From Opisthocomus hoazin (Eukaryota; Chordata; Aves; Opisthocomiformes; Opisthocomidae), in NCBI RefSeq assembly GCF_030867145.1, contig NC_134415.1, positions 15,602,417 through 15,666,416 on the forward strand: DNA of 64,000 bases. The letters are read 5' to 3'. A program made the position numbers and the translations under genes. This document shows positions 47,290 to 60,000 of the stretch, piece by piece; position 1 is the stretch's first letter, and every line of letters begins with the position of its first letter. The notes beneath the pieces were generated by a model. The model had not been told where the DNA came from and did no database searches. It worked only from the letters and a program-made list of their open reading frames with translations.

Positions 47290-47580
47290 GTCAGGTACTG
47301 GCAGGCTGCTATAAGGTTACCCCGGAGCCTGCTCTTCTCCAGGCTGAACAGCCCCAACTCTCTCAGCCTGTCCTCATAGGAGAGGTGCTCCAGCCCTCAG
47401 ATCATTTTTGTGGCCTTCTCTGGACCCGCTCCAACACACCCATGTCCTTCTTATGTTGGGGGCTCCAGAGCTGGATGCAGTACTCCAGATGGGGTCTCAC
47501 GAGAGCAGAGTAAAGGGGCAGAATCCCCTCCCTCGACCTGCTGGCCACGCTTCTCTTGATGCAGCCCAGGGTTTTGCCTG
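47290..47580 (-). mobile_element. Older inverted CR1, continuation (right half of the interrupted element)
   Basis: The plus strand resumes at CAGGTACTGG and runs through GGCTGAACAGCCCCAACTCT, CATAGGAGAGGTGCTCCAGC and GGATGCAGTACTCCAGATGG to GATGCAGCCCAGG, the reverse complement of CR1 ORF2. It continues the copy at 44957-45268. The end near 47580 is approximate and reflects the element's own 5' truncation. Confidence 0.92.
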
Positions 47581-50500
47581 GGGGGTAGGGTAGCAGGAAT
47601 AAATATTACAATGTAAAGGCTGGAGAAAAAATTCTGTGGTGTGCAATAGGCTAGACTGATCATAAAACTCCACCTCTAGAGAATAAACTAATGCCCTTTA
47701 CAGAAATCACATCTGGTGGACAACTAATTGAAAGTATTGGTCAAATGACCATACAGGTCCAGTTGTTTGGGATTTTTTGTCCTCTAGTGTACTGTTCTGA
47801 ATTTCTCCCATGACAGCTGAAAAGACCTGCCTTCTCATCTTCTGAAATCAACATGTTTGGTCACATAGGAATGGCTGTAAAAGGGGCTGAAAGCGGCATG
47901 CTGCTGCAAGAAGCCGAACCAAGTATCAGGAGGTACAGAAGCAAATGTCACACAGGTTAAGTGGGTGCTTTTAAAAATCTCCTCCTGGCACGTAGCCTGG
48001 GTCTTGCTGATGTCCAGAGGCTGTTTTGCCATGTTCTCAATGGCACCAAAATGTCACAGGTAGGTTTTATAGGGACAAACCAAGTGAAACTACTCTTTAG
48101 TAAGACACTTCTAAAACCAAGAAGATGTCCAATGACCACGGGGTCACACACTCAGTTAGGATCTTTTGTGCCAGCGTGCACTGGTAATTCTTGCAAGGGG
48201 TTTGTGACAAATGCACTGCTGCACTTTAACCTGCCGATACCCATATACAGGTGGTATCAAAACCAGCACACAGCCTGGCAGTGCTTTTGTATGAACCCCT
48301 TGCTGCACTTCAAAGTGTTGCTGTAGAAGCATTCTGCTCTTTTATTTTGGAAAACATAATTTTTATTACTGCTTTAAGACTTCATATATGATTTTATAGG
48401 GCACTATATAAGCTGGCCTAGCATTCTGAAAAACAGCAATCCTTAACCCAGAGCCACAGACATGAGATTTACAAATGGCTTTTCATTTCTTCATAAATTA
48501 ACCTCTTTCAAGATTAGGAAAACACAAGTAAATCGCTGAATCCACTTTGCCGATTTGCCACATTTTTCTGAACAACAAGAACACTTCTCTCACCTGAGGG
48601 CTGAAACTTCATCAGCCATGTTGATTACCTTTATCCATGAATTAGAAACCTGAACTTAGTTTGGTAGGTTAAAAAGCACACGCACATTCATGCCCAGATC
48701 CTTAAGACATGTTTAGGTTACAGTATCCCCAGTCAATACTGTGTGACTGTTTTTTTTGGTTCATACAGGTAGACAATTCAAACCAGCTCATAATTAATCT
48801 TAATAAACAAGACATATAAAGAGTGGATAGACGGTGTTTGCATGTGTGTTACTTGGGTACGCAGCTAAGCAGCTTCCCCACAGTCACATCATGGGTCAGC
48901 AGCACTACCAAGCACAGAGCTTGGATTGTTCATATTCACGTTCACACTGGACGTTGCTCCCACAGATACTTCTAGAATGACTGCTTGTTTATTTTAATGA
49001 AGTCAGTAAAACGTTTCCTCAAAAAAAATTATTAATGTTTCACATTCTTAGTTCTAGTGCTTCATTTACCAGCATCCCACATGCATGGGTTACACAAACA
49101 TAGATGGGGCCAGAAAAGCTTATTTCTTTTTGTATTGTCAAGGCAGTTTGATTTGTTTCTTCTCCAAGGAACTTGGGAGTCTGTAAGAAGGAAAAGTGCT
49201 GGGAAATAAGAATATAACCTAAAGTATAGAAGAAAAAAGAAAGCAAACAATACTGTTGGCCCTCAGTCAGAGTGACTCCTCCTGGAGTTTGTACTGGATG
49301 AATGCTGCAATACTATTTTAGCTGTCACATTACTGCAGGATTTTCTGATTTGGAATAGGTGTAATGCATCCAACATGACTATTGAGCCCACTGCAAGAAA
49401 ACACCACAGGACTGCCCTCCAAGGTGTCCAGGAAAATTCCAGAAAACCCACGGACCTTGCTGGAATCCACAGTGCCTCCCTACAGCTCTAGGTACTTCAG
49501 GTTGAAGGTGTTCAGGTAGAGATGGCTGAAGATAAGTAGATCCAGATAAGCCGATATGTTTGGGTTGAACATAGCTGGATCTCTGGCAGCCACTTCTTCC
49601 GTGGGTTGTTTTGGGTTTTTTTTTTTTAAGTTCAGGCTTTTACTACTATAATAATGGGGCTGCTGGCACAGATTTAGGTTTTTTTTTTAATTTAACTGGA
49701 CACAGGAATTGTCACTTTCCTTTCTAAATCCTCAGCTATTCGCCACTGTTGGACAGCTTCCTAATTCATTCCAGAAGTCAGTATATTGATGTAACTACCC
49801 AAAAATGAGTAAATCACCCTAAGACTCTGAAAAAGGAAAGACAGTAATTTAAACAAAGTAGTATGAGAGTGTATCACTAACTGCTTACTCAATGTGCCCG
49901 TGGCCAACTGCTGCAAAAAATATAACTTAGTTTGTGAGTACCTGCTGTCGCAGCGGGCAATCCCACAGGGATCAGGATCCATTGACAGGGCCCTTAGCTT
50001 CACCACAAGAAATAAAAATTATCTCAATTAGCCAGGAGGGTAGAACTTCCAATTTTAACCGCAATGGAGCACAAGAATCCTAGTACCGGATCAAGGCTCC
50101 CGAACTCACCTTTGGCAAACAGGTAACGAGGCAAATCCCCCCAGAGAGTTTACTGTGTATGTACCGGAGCAGAGACCGGAGGAAGGAGGCAGCGGGCAAC
50201 ACGGCCACAGCGCCGTGGCTTCAGGCAGCCTGCAGCCCCATCTGCTCCACACGGCTTAACAGCCCGCAGGGGTTAATACGGTTAACTTCTAGCCCCTGCA
50301 CGGAGACAAAACTACGGAAGTGAATGTCTGCTTGTGGATATTTTAAGCAAAAAAGAAAACATATGGCCCTCTGGAACTGTGCTTGCTCTTTCCCCAGCTG
50401 ATATGACACAGAGGACAGATAGCCCAGGCCTAGGACTAAACGCAAAAGCGTTATTCAAAGCAGCAATTAGAGAACAATTTAGGGCACATACTTCAATATT

Positions 50501-51354
50501 AAAAGTTCTCAGATTAGCAAAGTGGAAATGCAAAAAAGCTCAGAATGCTCATGTACACTTGCTATGAAAAAATTTAAAAAGCACGAATACGTCAGCTGTA
50601 TAAAACAGCAGTTTCTTACCTATGTGAGGAATGTTTCTGCCCACTATGAAAGACAACTTAGAACCAGTAATTAAAACCAGCCTTTTCTCTCCAGATGTTA
50701 TTTCGTGATTCTACACATGGACTAGTAATGAGCAAAAATTAGAAGAATGGGCTTAATTCAAAAGGCTGAAAAGAAAGATCACTAATTTCATTATAAAATT
50801 AGACATTGCACTAAAAAATGTCATCATGTGGATCAAAACCACAGGTGTAACAAGCAAACAGTTGAGAGCAGCCATGACGCGCATCTTTAAATTCAAGCCT
50901 TGCAACATGCTGGTAAATGTTTCTCGGCACAAATTCCTCAGGTAGTCTGGGCCCAAACGCCGAGCCAGTCCCACCGCCCGCAGCAACCCCGCAGGAGTGC
51001 CCATGGCGTGGCGGGGGCTGGAGTTGTGCTCTCCCTGGGGACAGTGTGGCCAGGGGGGATCTGAAGGAGTCGTCTAGTTCAGCCTCTGCCAGGGGATGAA
51101 CTCTGCCTTAAACATCGCCAATGTTTAAAGGTGTCTTTGCTTAACTTTTACTTTTAAACTTGTATAAATGATTTTATAATGTTCTCAGGAAATGTATTGC
51201 AGGGCTTTGCAAAGTTACCATCAGGATTATTTTCTCCTAATGCCTGATCTAAAGGTAGGCGATTACTTCTTATGAACAGGGGATTTGGGGAACAAGGCTT
51301 TGTGGTTATTTTGCTGTCTTCTCTGCAATGGCTTTTTAGAAACGTGAATCCTCC
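47581..51354. other. Intergenic DNA, no gene seen
   Basis: AT-leaning sequence with T tracts near 49617-49628 and 49679-49689. No exon, RNA gene or repeat family was recognised. Confidence 0.5.
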
Positions 51355-51780
51355 TTTAGTCGTTGCTCCTGCAGACTAAACAAACCAAAGCCTTCCAATT
51401 TTTACACACAAAATGATGTTGTCTAGCACTCTCATCTTTCTTGTCTCTCTCCACTGGACTCTTTCCAATTAGCCTCCAACCTCCTTGAAGTGTGGTGCCT
51501 GAAACTGGATTTAGTATTCCAGCTCAGATCTCATTAGACCTATTAGGCCTAATTAGAGTAAAAGGTTATTTCATGTGAATTTCATTGGGAATGCTTATTT
51601 GTTCAGTCTATTATGAAATTTGCTTTTTCACAAAACCATGACATTATTGACCCATGATTAGCTTGCCACTTACCAGAATCTGCATGTCCTTTTCCACAGA
51701 ATTACCACAACTAGCCAGGTCTCCTCTAGCCTCTGTCTGTTACTTACTTCAGTTCAATATTTTCTATTTGCCTTTAAGGA
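51355..51780 (-). mobile_element. Ancient CR1/L3-like LINE remnant
   Basis: The plus strand carries, in order, CTCCTGCAGACTAAACAAAC, TCTCTCCACTGGACTCTTTC, CTTGAAGTGTGGTGCCTGAA and a diverged TATTCCAGCTCAGATCTC. A later block (TTGACCCATGATTAGCTTG, AATCTGCATGTCCTTTTC) follows. This is the word order of an inverted, old CR1/L3 ORF2 3' region. It is strongly diverged with indels, and its ends are approximate. Confidence 0.7.
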
Positions 51781-53920
51781 AGCAAATCCCACTTACGTCA
51801 CCTAAATTCAACAATTAATTTAAATAACTTCTTATTCTAACCTATTCTTTTGATAACACTTTCAGCCTTTATCGGTGATGATTGCTTCTAAATGAAATAT
51901 CTATTGCATAATCCAATCTATTTTATAAAGTGTATCAGTTAGCATAAAATTGATTTAAGTAAAGGCCTCGTTATTACATCCTCCTAGGCAACAGTGAATT
52001 GCTAACAACAACCCTGAGTACGAATCGCTCTTGTACATCCATTTAAACTATGCTTCCTGCAAACGGCTATGAAAACATCAAAAGCAGTGTTCACCAAAAC
52101 CTCCTTCACGACACATCACCTTTGCAGCTTCTCTGTTCACACGCCAATTATTCTGTTACAGAAGGAATTATATGACAGGATTTCTCTCATATAGTATTAC
52201 CCCTTTGAAATTGTGTATGAAAAAAAAGAGAACTCTGGAATTGAAAAACAGGTATAGGAACTATTTTCCCTTAGAATAAACGTTAAAAACAGCTAAAATG
52301 CATATTTCAATTTGTGGAGATCTTCAGCAAAACTAAAACCATGAAGATAACAGTGAGAACTCAGAACCAGTATTGAACTTTCAGATTTTGTCCAGAGATA
52401 ATGCCTGCATGTAAGCAATCACATCACGGTAATGCTTGCATGTCGGAAAACATATTTTTAAAGAAAATGTTTGAAAAAATGGACAGTCCTACTTTATTAA
52501 AAGAAATCTGCATGCTTTAGGAGGAGTCATGGAGTCAGGCTAAATTCAAGTTTAACTCTACACATTCGTCTTCCAGTCTACTGCATCTATTGCTTTCTGT
52601 TGTTAGTAGTTGAAGCTCACTCTTACTATGAGATGCTTCAGTCACATGCATACATAGTCCTTCACATCTGCCCAATTTTTAGATCTTTGTTGTGGTGACT
52701 GTAGTTCGTACTTGCTAATTTCACTGTCTCCCATCCGTCCAAAATTAAAGCCCCCATCGCTAGTTCAATACATTGGTGCCATGTGAGTCCTCCTCGTCTC
52801 AGGCATAAACTGGTCCATGTTATCTTACACATCAAACAGGCCAAGGGAACGTGCAGTTGTCCTTATCCATTGTATTTCCTTTAACAGAAATGCTTGCTTC
52901 TTTCACATACACACCCTGCATGTAGATTAAGACCCTGAACTAAAAGACAATGAAAACTGGCCTTTATTTTTCTATAGACTTTGGTGAATTCTGGATCAGC
53001 TCGTTGCTGAACAAAATTCTTTCCCTACCTGTTACATTTTACTGAAAACACTGCTGTCCTACACACTCAGGCAGAAGTAGTAGGTCTTTAATTAGTCTAT
53101 TTTTATGTACAGGTTATGTTATATAGATGATATAAAACATTAGTGATGGCCACATGCTGGACTAGGTTCTCTGCAGACACCCTGATGCCACCATGCTAGG
53201 CAACTGTTGAAAGTGAAAGAGCCAGGATTCACAAACTTGATGGAGGTCCTGTCACAAATCCATTAAACATCACAGCTGTAATAGATTAATATAAACCACT
53301 TAATTTCATTGGTCTGATTTTTAATACTGTACTTGATGTTACAAATAAAATATTACTTTAATTTATAAAGTTTTCATTTTTCCATGTAAAACCAACAGTA
53401 GGTTTAAAGTAAAAACAGCTTTGTGGAGGCAAAAGCTTTTTCTTTAACTTCAACAAGATTCTAATTTTATAAGAGTAGAGAAATGTGTAAACATAAACAT
53501 TCATGATCTTCTTTTGTACTCATCTGTGTAAATCAGCTGATACAAATATAATTTACTATAGAAACATTTGGTTTGTTTGTTTTTGCTACACACAGTTCTA
53601 TGCTGGCATCACATACTTGTCAATTAATCTCTCAAAGAGTGAGATTTATGCATTTTGCATTCTGTTCCCCAGTATATCCATTGCCAGCAGTGGACTTTTA
53701 TGTTCAGAGAATCAGACTCACAGTGTCAGCAATCTAAAGTTAAACTTCAGTACAAGATTATAAATGATCAAAAATGAATGCATCATTTTCACATCATAAT
53801 CACCAGACGCTTCAAGGCCATGATCCAAGCCAGCTAAAATTAACGACAGTTTTCCCACTGACTTAGCTGGAATTCACCCGCAGTTCCCAGTCACTACAGA
53901 TTCTCATTTTAGTTTTGTAG
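51781..53920. other. Intergenic DNA downstream of RMDN2
   Basis: AT-rich sequence without a recognised exon or repeat. If RMDN2 uses more distal polyadenylation sites, part of this stretch could be its 3' UTR. Confidence 0.5.
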
Positions 53921-53921
53921 T

Positions 53922-53927
53922 TTTATT
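53922..53927 (-). promoter_or_regulatory. RMDN2: Polyadenylation signal of RMDN2
   Basis: TTTATT on the plus strand is AATAAA on the minus strand, about 30 bases after the RMDN2 stop codon. It would give a very short 3' UTR ending near 53.90 kb. Confidence 0.6.
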
Positions 53928-53957
53928 ACAGCGTGGAAAGTTAAAAAGTGCGTAGTA

Positions 53958-54011
53958 TCACAGCTTCAGTGTGAGAAGTAAAGCCTCTAAGTCTTTCTGG
54001 GCCTCTTTATC
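53958..54011 (-). CDS. RMDN2: Last coding exon of RMDN2 (C-terminal 17 residues)
   Basis: RMDN2 (FAM82A) is a TPR-type protein of the regulator of microtubule dynamics family. On the minus strand a pyrimidine-rich acceptor (CTGTTTCTTTCAG) is followed by an exon reading DKEAQKDLEALLLTLKL and TGA. This resembles the human RMDN2 C-terminus, which has EDKEAQKE near its end and closes with a similar SLK-type tail. In amniotes RMDN2 lies 3' of CYP1B1 in the opposite orientation, exactly as here. The exon is in phase 0 at its start. The other exons were looked for and not found up to 64 kb, so they probably lie beyond the window. The match is short and made from memory, so the call rests on sequence plus position. 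Confidence 0.75.
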   Translation of the reverse strand, partial: DKEAQKDLEALLLTLKL

Positions 54012-57000
54012 CTGAAAGAAACAGACAATCATGCATCAATTTAGATAGGATAAATCCCTTCACTTGCCTAATACGTGCCTATCCACATTTCTTCACTAGC
54101 AACAGGCATAACACACAAGTGCAACAGGCACAAAACGTACAAGACTGCGCAGTAAGTTAATTTATCAGTGATTGCAAAAATAAAGTTTGAAGTGAAAACA
54201 AGAGCCAGATGGCAGCCCTTGCTTTACAGCTCTGTTAAAGCACTTTAAATGTTAGCCACAAATAGCCTTTTCAGCAGACCAGCAAGCCTTTCAGCTTAGG
54301 CCGTAGCTTTTCTTGGTGTACTTTGCACAAAGTACTGCCTTGCCTTATACTTTACATAAGCTTGCAACCGGACTGTGTGCAGTTTTTCTAAAGATATTTC
54401 TGAGATGTTTGCTAAAGATTGATTATGCAATTAACGAAAAAACATTGGGAAATGTTTGACATTAACTAATGACATAGGTTAGATTGTGGTTTCAGTGCCT
54501 ACAGCCATACCTACCTGTAAGAACCACCACAGGCTGCATACACCCTCAGTATCTTCCATACTGGTGTTGGTGGGCTCTGCCTATGCTACTGGGCTCAGCA
54601 GAGAGGAGCAAATGGCAAGCAATCTGCTACACTCAGAGCCAAAATTGTATTATACCTCCTAGGACAGAAGGGAAAGGCTCCTTTCAGGCTGATGTGTAAG
54701 TGCACAGTTTGCACAGGAGCTTTAAACCAAACCTAGCCCACAGACCCTTTCACCAGTGACCAGTGACATATGTTTTAGCTATTCCATGTATAATCTGTTT
54801 GGAACAGGGTACCTGCATATGAACATGTAACCACAGTACAAAAAACTCCATTACTCCACTTATTTTTAAGACGTCTCCTGGATATAATCCACTTGCTTTA
54901 CTTGCCATTGCAAAACTTCTAGCTTGCAAAATGCACCTTGGTTTAAAACCGCATTTCTAAAAAGTCAGCACCTCATACCTGCAGGCTGGTAAGGGTCCAA
55001 GCACCCAATAAATGCACCCATGCGTGCTTAGCAGTGCAAGCCAAAAGCACTGGCACATCACAAATTTTGTGCAAGTATTTCTAATGACAGAGACCAGTAT
55101 TGCTTCCCCAGATAACGCCACAGGCAATTCTGAAAGAAAATACTGCAGACAGACAGTGAAGTAATCACTGAATTTCAGGATCACTTCGTTATCCAATCAA
55201 CCAAAAAGCTGGAACAAAATACAGGACATTTTAAAACACATTTTACGGGTGAAGAAATTCCTGCTTCTCTTTATTTTGGTTAGTTGTCTATAATGTCACG
55301 GAGGAATAGAGAAGAATATTGAGATGATAGAAACCATATGCCAGACATGTCAAACTACATTATGTTATTGGTCTGGATTAAGGCATTAATACATTAGCTG
55401 GACACTTCTCTTGGAGTCGCTGCCTTGCTCCCACTGGCAACAATAGGCTAAACTATCTGCCTAATCATTTATCAGAGGCCTTAGAAGGCACACACTGCAA
55501 AGCCAGCATGCTCTTGCCAAAATCCTCTACAGAAGGAAATGTCACACTGAATTCAGCACCCCTTAAACTCCACGTCACTACAGGCTGCCTGGAGCACCAG
55601 CCCGTGGCTTTCAATAAAAATTGGAAAACTCAAAATTTGCCTCAATATTCAGGGAAAACATACTCTCTTCTGTACTGACCGTGGCCGACTTCTGAAAATT
55701 ATTCTAAACTCCATTAAACAAAAAAGTAAAAAGCCAGATACTGTCCCATGCTACTAAGAAAATGAAAAAGGTTTCATTGTGTCTGGCCCTACTCTTTTCA
55801 CACTATTCTAAGCCGAAAATGATAAAGATGCAAGTTTTCTTATATCTGAATGGTTGATGGGACTGTTTACTCACTTTGCATGATACAGCATTTTAAAAAT
55901 CTCCAAGCAACTTTGTGTAATTGTCTCTCTCCTTAGAAGCGAAGGATTACATTGGGCAATGAGCTTTAATGAGTTGCAAAGGTCCCAAAAATAATGGGCA
56001 GTCTTTCCTGAATCTTCCTCTGGGCTTAGGAAAAAGAATGAAACAAATCCACGATTGTTCTAAGAACTAGCTGGAGAAAAAACTGCAAACGTGCAAAGCA
56101 TCCCACCTCTGGGTTGCCAGTTCTAAACAAGACTACATCAGTAAAAGCAGGAATTACAATTGTTTTACACTACTTAACGGGCTGTGTTAATTGAGCCAGT
56201 GGCTTCTAGCCAGTAATAAGAACTCAGATGGCAAAAGCATTTTAAAAAATCAGTAATGGCACCAAAAACAAAGCTGAGAATGGCCAGGGAAGGTAACCAT
56301 TATGTCACCTTTGGACAGAGTCCTTCCAGACCAAGAGGTGCGTCACGCTAAAAGAAGAGAGAAGCCACAATGCTGTTCAGCATAGCACTCTCCAGTTTTA
56401 AGAATGAAAACTTCATTAATGCCCAAAGCTTGACTGTTAGTGGGAAAACAAAGCCATAAATCCTGTATTTGGCCAGCTCTCTTCAGCACCAATTTCTGGG
56501 TCTGTGGCTTTCTAAAAATGAGCTTTTTTTGAGCTAAAAATGAACTTCAGGTCAGCTTTTTTTTTCCTTTTTAAGATGAGCAGGTTCTGATCTCCCTCTA
56601 GAGCGCAGCAGGGAGAGGAAGAAGCACAAGTTGTAGGACGAATGCAATATATTTGCGTCAGTCCCATTTGTTCACCTGGAGGCTTAGTTCAGGCCTGGCT
56701 GCATACACAGCCATTTTCAGCCTTGACTTTCAACTGTCAAGGCTTACATTTATTAAACACTTCACCTATCATTTTCAGAGTTGAATATGAGTTCAAAATG
56801 TACCGCAAACTGCCACACAAAAGGTATTCAAATTACATGGTCAGTGACTGTATTCTCCCCTCTTCCTATTTAGTTGCTTTTCTTTTATGTTGCATCATCC
56901 ACAGGGGACATGCACAGGGAAAAAGGACCTGAGAGGCCAGGAACTGAAGAAGGGAAGAGAGAGATGAAAACAAGAGCAAGACAGAAAAGAGAGCTGGTGG

Positions 57001-60000
57001 GCAAAAGGGAATGTTGGCTTAAATGGAGGTAGACCACATTTTGACAGTTAATTTCTGTTGAAAAAATTTCTTGGTAAATATATATACACACAGACATACA
57101 CATATAAATGTGCATGTAAAAATTAAATGGCAATTAAAGCAGAGGCAGAAAGATAATGATTTTACCTTCCATCTCTGCTAATTATTTCCTTATGAACTAA
57201 ACACATTCAACGCAGGCACTGCATATGTGTGCACTTGTTGACAAAGTCCCAACTGTCAACAGAGAACGATATAACCCCATGACCACAGCCAGAACGGCTA
57301 CACCAGCCAACTATAACATAATTCTGTGCAACCACTGCCAAACCCCAAGCTGAGAAGCATCCTGTAGGCTTTCATTGAAGTCAGCAGGGCTGCATGGTAT
57401 TAAATGAGCTGGGCTGCAAGGGTGGTCCAAAGCTGTGCTCTGATATGCTGTAACAGCAACGAGGTACTTAGAGCCACCCCTGCTTTCGGGCACAGCTGCA
57501 TCGTTCCTTCGCGGCTCCAGGAGGAATCCTGGACTGTAAGTGACTACTGAACATGCACAATGATTGTTAATTAGAGAGTAATAGCTCTTGTGGACAATAT
57601 AAATCATATTATATTGCTGTATGCTACCCATTCTCAGTTTCATGACAGACTCTCACAGATGGTGTGACTGCAGTAAGTATTATGCAATTGTATGCAAAAT
57701 AATGCCGTTTTCCCCCTTAGATATTTCAATAAACCAATGCAATCCTCCACTTGCAAGCGTCTGTATGACTTTTCAATGATGCAAGTTGGGGCACTTTATG
57801 TTCTTTCATATTTTTAGTATCTTCCTCTGGGGATGAACCATGACCTCTCAAGGCTTTTAGGATCACGGTAAGCACAGCTTTAAAATACGTAGCTGACAAT
57901 AATTCCATGTTTTCTGATTATACTTCAAGTAAGGGAGAAACCCCCTTTCACACCCAGAAGACTGCATGAACAGCTCAGCTAGCTTGAGGACTGCTGTTGA
58001 AAAATTACAAAATGGCAGAATTCAATTTATAATAATTAATAGTTGTGTAAAATTTTTATCTACTAGTTTTTTCCTAACGTAAAAGACTAAGTTTCATCTG
58101 TAATCTGGTTTCTTTTTACTACTGTACACAACATGGAGCTTTCGGTGTTCAACACATCCCCCTCTTTCTGTGCAACAGGGTGGGACCTACAGCCCTTCCT
58201 TCCGTGCAGTCATGACTGAAAAGGCTTGAACACGATCACGCTTAGTTATAGCCCCTTCAGAAAGATGCCTGCTGAGGCTCTTCTTCAGCCTGTGTATGGA
58301 CTCTGAGACAATTTATCTCAAAATCCTGGAAGCTTGACTTCCCCCAGCCACTCTGCAAAAATAGGAAGCCAGCTGTGAACTTCTTAACGCTGCAGGGCAC
58401 CACCACCTCCGTGAGTACTTGTCCCCCTCTCCCCCTGCATCATCAGTGCGCCAGCGGAGGAGATACACTCCACACTTTGAGGAATCATCTGTTGAGCCAC
58501 CTTGCTGCACTAAGAGCTATGCTAAAACTGCGTTACCTTGGACAGGATGTTGAAATGAATACTTCGTGATAAACTAGTCAATTTAATCATAAATATAATA
58601 GGCTCAGTATTTATCAGGATAGACTTTATCCTTATGCATGAAACTACTACACTACAAAAAATATCTTCATCTTTTTTGGAATCGTTTTTGGAGGGGGAGA
58701 AAGAATAAGCAGACAAAGCAAACAAACCTTTTGGCAAGAACTTCAAAAACACGCATACGGCAAATCAGTCTGATCAATAAGATAAAGAAAAATAGACTGT
58801 ATGCTCTGAAGTGCAAAATAATGTAAAACATAGGAGGTCTCACATTCGGTCTCAAATTCTTTTAGCGGCTCTTTTACAAATATCTCATTTTTTACCAGCA
58901 TTTTACAGCTCAAAATCTGATCTCTTTATAATGAGTTTTTGAAAGACCCATTCCCTGAGCTTGAAGCACTCATATCGAATGTAAACAGAATCACTAATTA
59001 AGGAATATTTTTTTAAAGTATATTCAAAAGATACTTTAACTTTGGATTGGTGGTAGCTATTAGTAAATTCTTGTTCAACTCCACAAACAGTCAAAATTAA
59101 CAAAAACTGAATACTTCTATTATTTTGTAATTGAAGCACCATGGACTTTTGCTTGGCATTTGGAGAACAAATGTGCATGAGATCTAAAGGAACGAATATT
59201 CTCTGAAAACAATGACATTTTGTATTGAGCCAATGATGTTGAGAAAAGAAAATGTTCTGTCTGATGAGAAAACAAAAACATTTTTAATAAGGTTAACCCA
59301 AATTATTCATATAATTTCAATGGGTAGTTTTTTCACAAACAAGTTATAATTTGTACCCCCCACTGCAAAAGCAAATTATTTTTTCACGTCAAAATCTTAC
59401 TTAGAAGGACAGATTACCACAGCAGCTTCAAACAAGATCTGCTGGAAATATCACAGCAAGGTCTGCAACATATGACCTATCTACGGTGGCTGGAGTAGGC
59501 ATTTCTCGGAAAATCTTCTTTTGGGAAACTCAAGGTATACAAATGGTCTGTTGTAACAGGAACAACTGATGGATGCTGAAGTTTGTACTCTGCCCTCTAT
59601 TCCATCCCTCTGTAACTCCCACTCTTTTCCTTACAGACAATATTAAAAGTGTAAATTAATGATCACGGCGATCAGTTATGGTGATGCAAAAAAATGTAAG
59701 AAAATCTTATGGGCATGATTTCTCCTCAGCAGCTGCATTCTTGTGTAAACATCCACCCATTGTTCCTGCCCATTATTACATCTACCTCCTCCTCCGCATG
59801 GGCTTTTCTAGAGTTTCAAATGTCACTGAGGCCGAAGGCAGAGTCTTTAACAAGTCTCTGCTTCCTGCCAGTCCACATCTGTAAGAAATGAATGCCATGA
59901 TGATCAATTCCTGTAACAGCTAAATCTCTCTCATTTGTTAATTTCAACCACGAATTGCCATCACTTGTAACTGCTGGGAAGGAGGGAGTGTTTGCATTCT

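Noticed and set aside
56000-56160. Minus-strand frame containing VIPAFTDVVLFRTGNPEVG near a GTGGGA donor-like word
   Set aside because: Short, bounded by stops, with no acceptor and no recognised family. Treated as chance.
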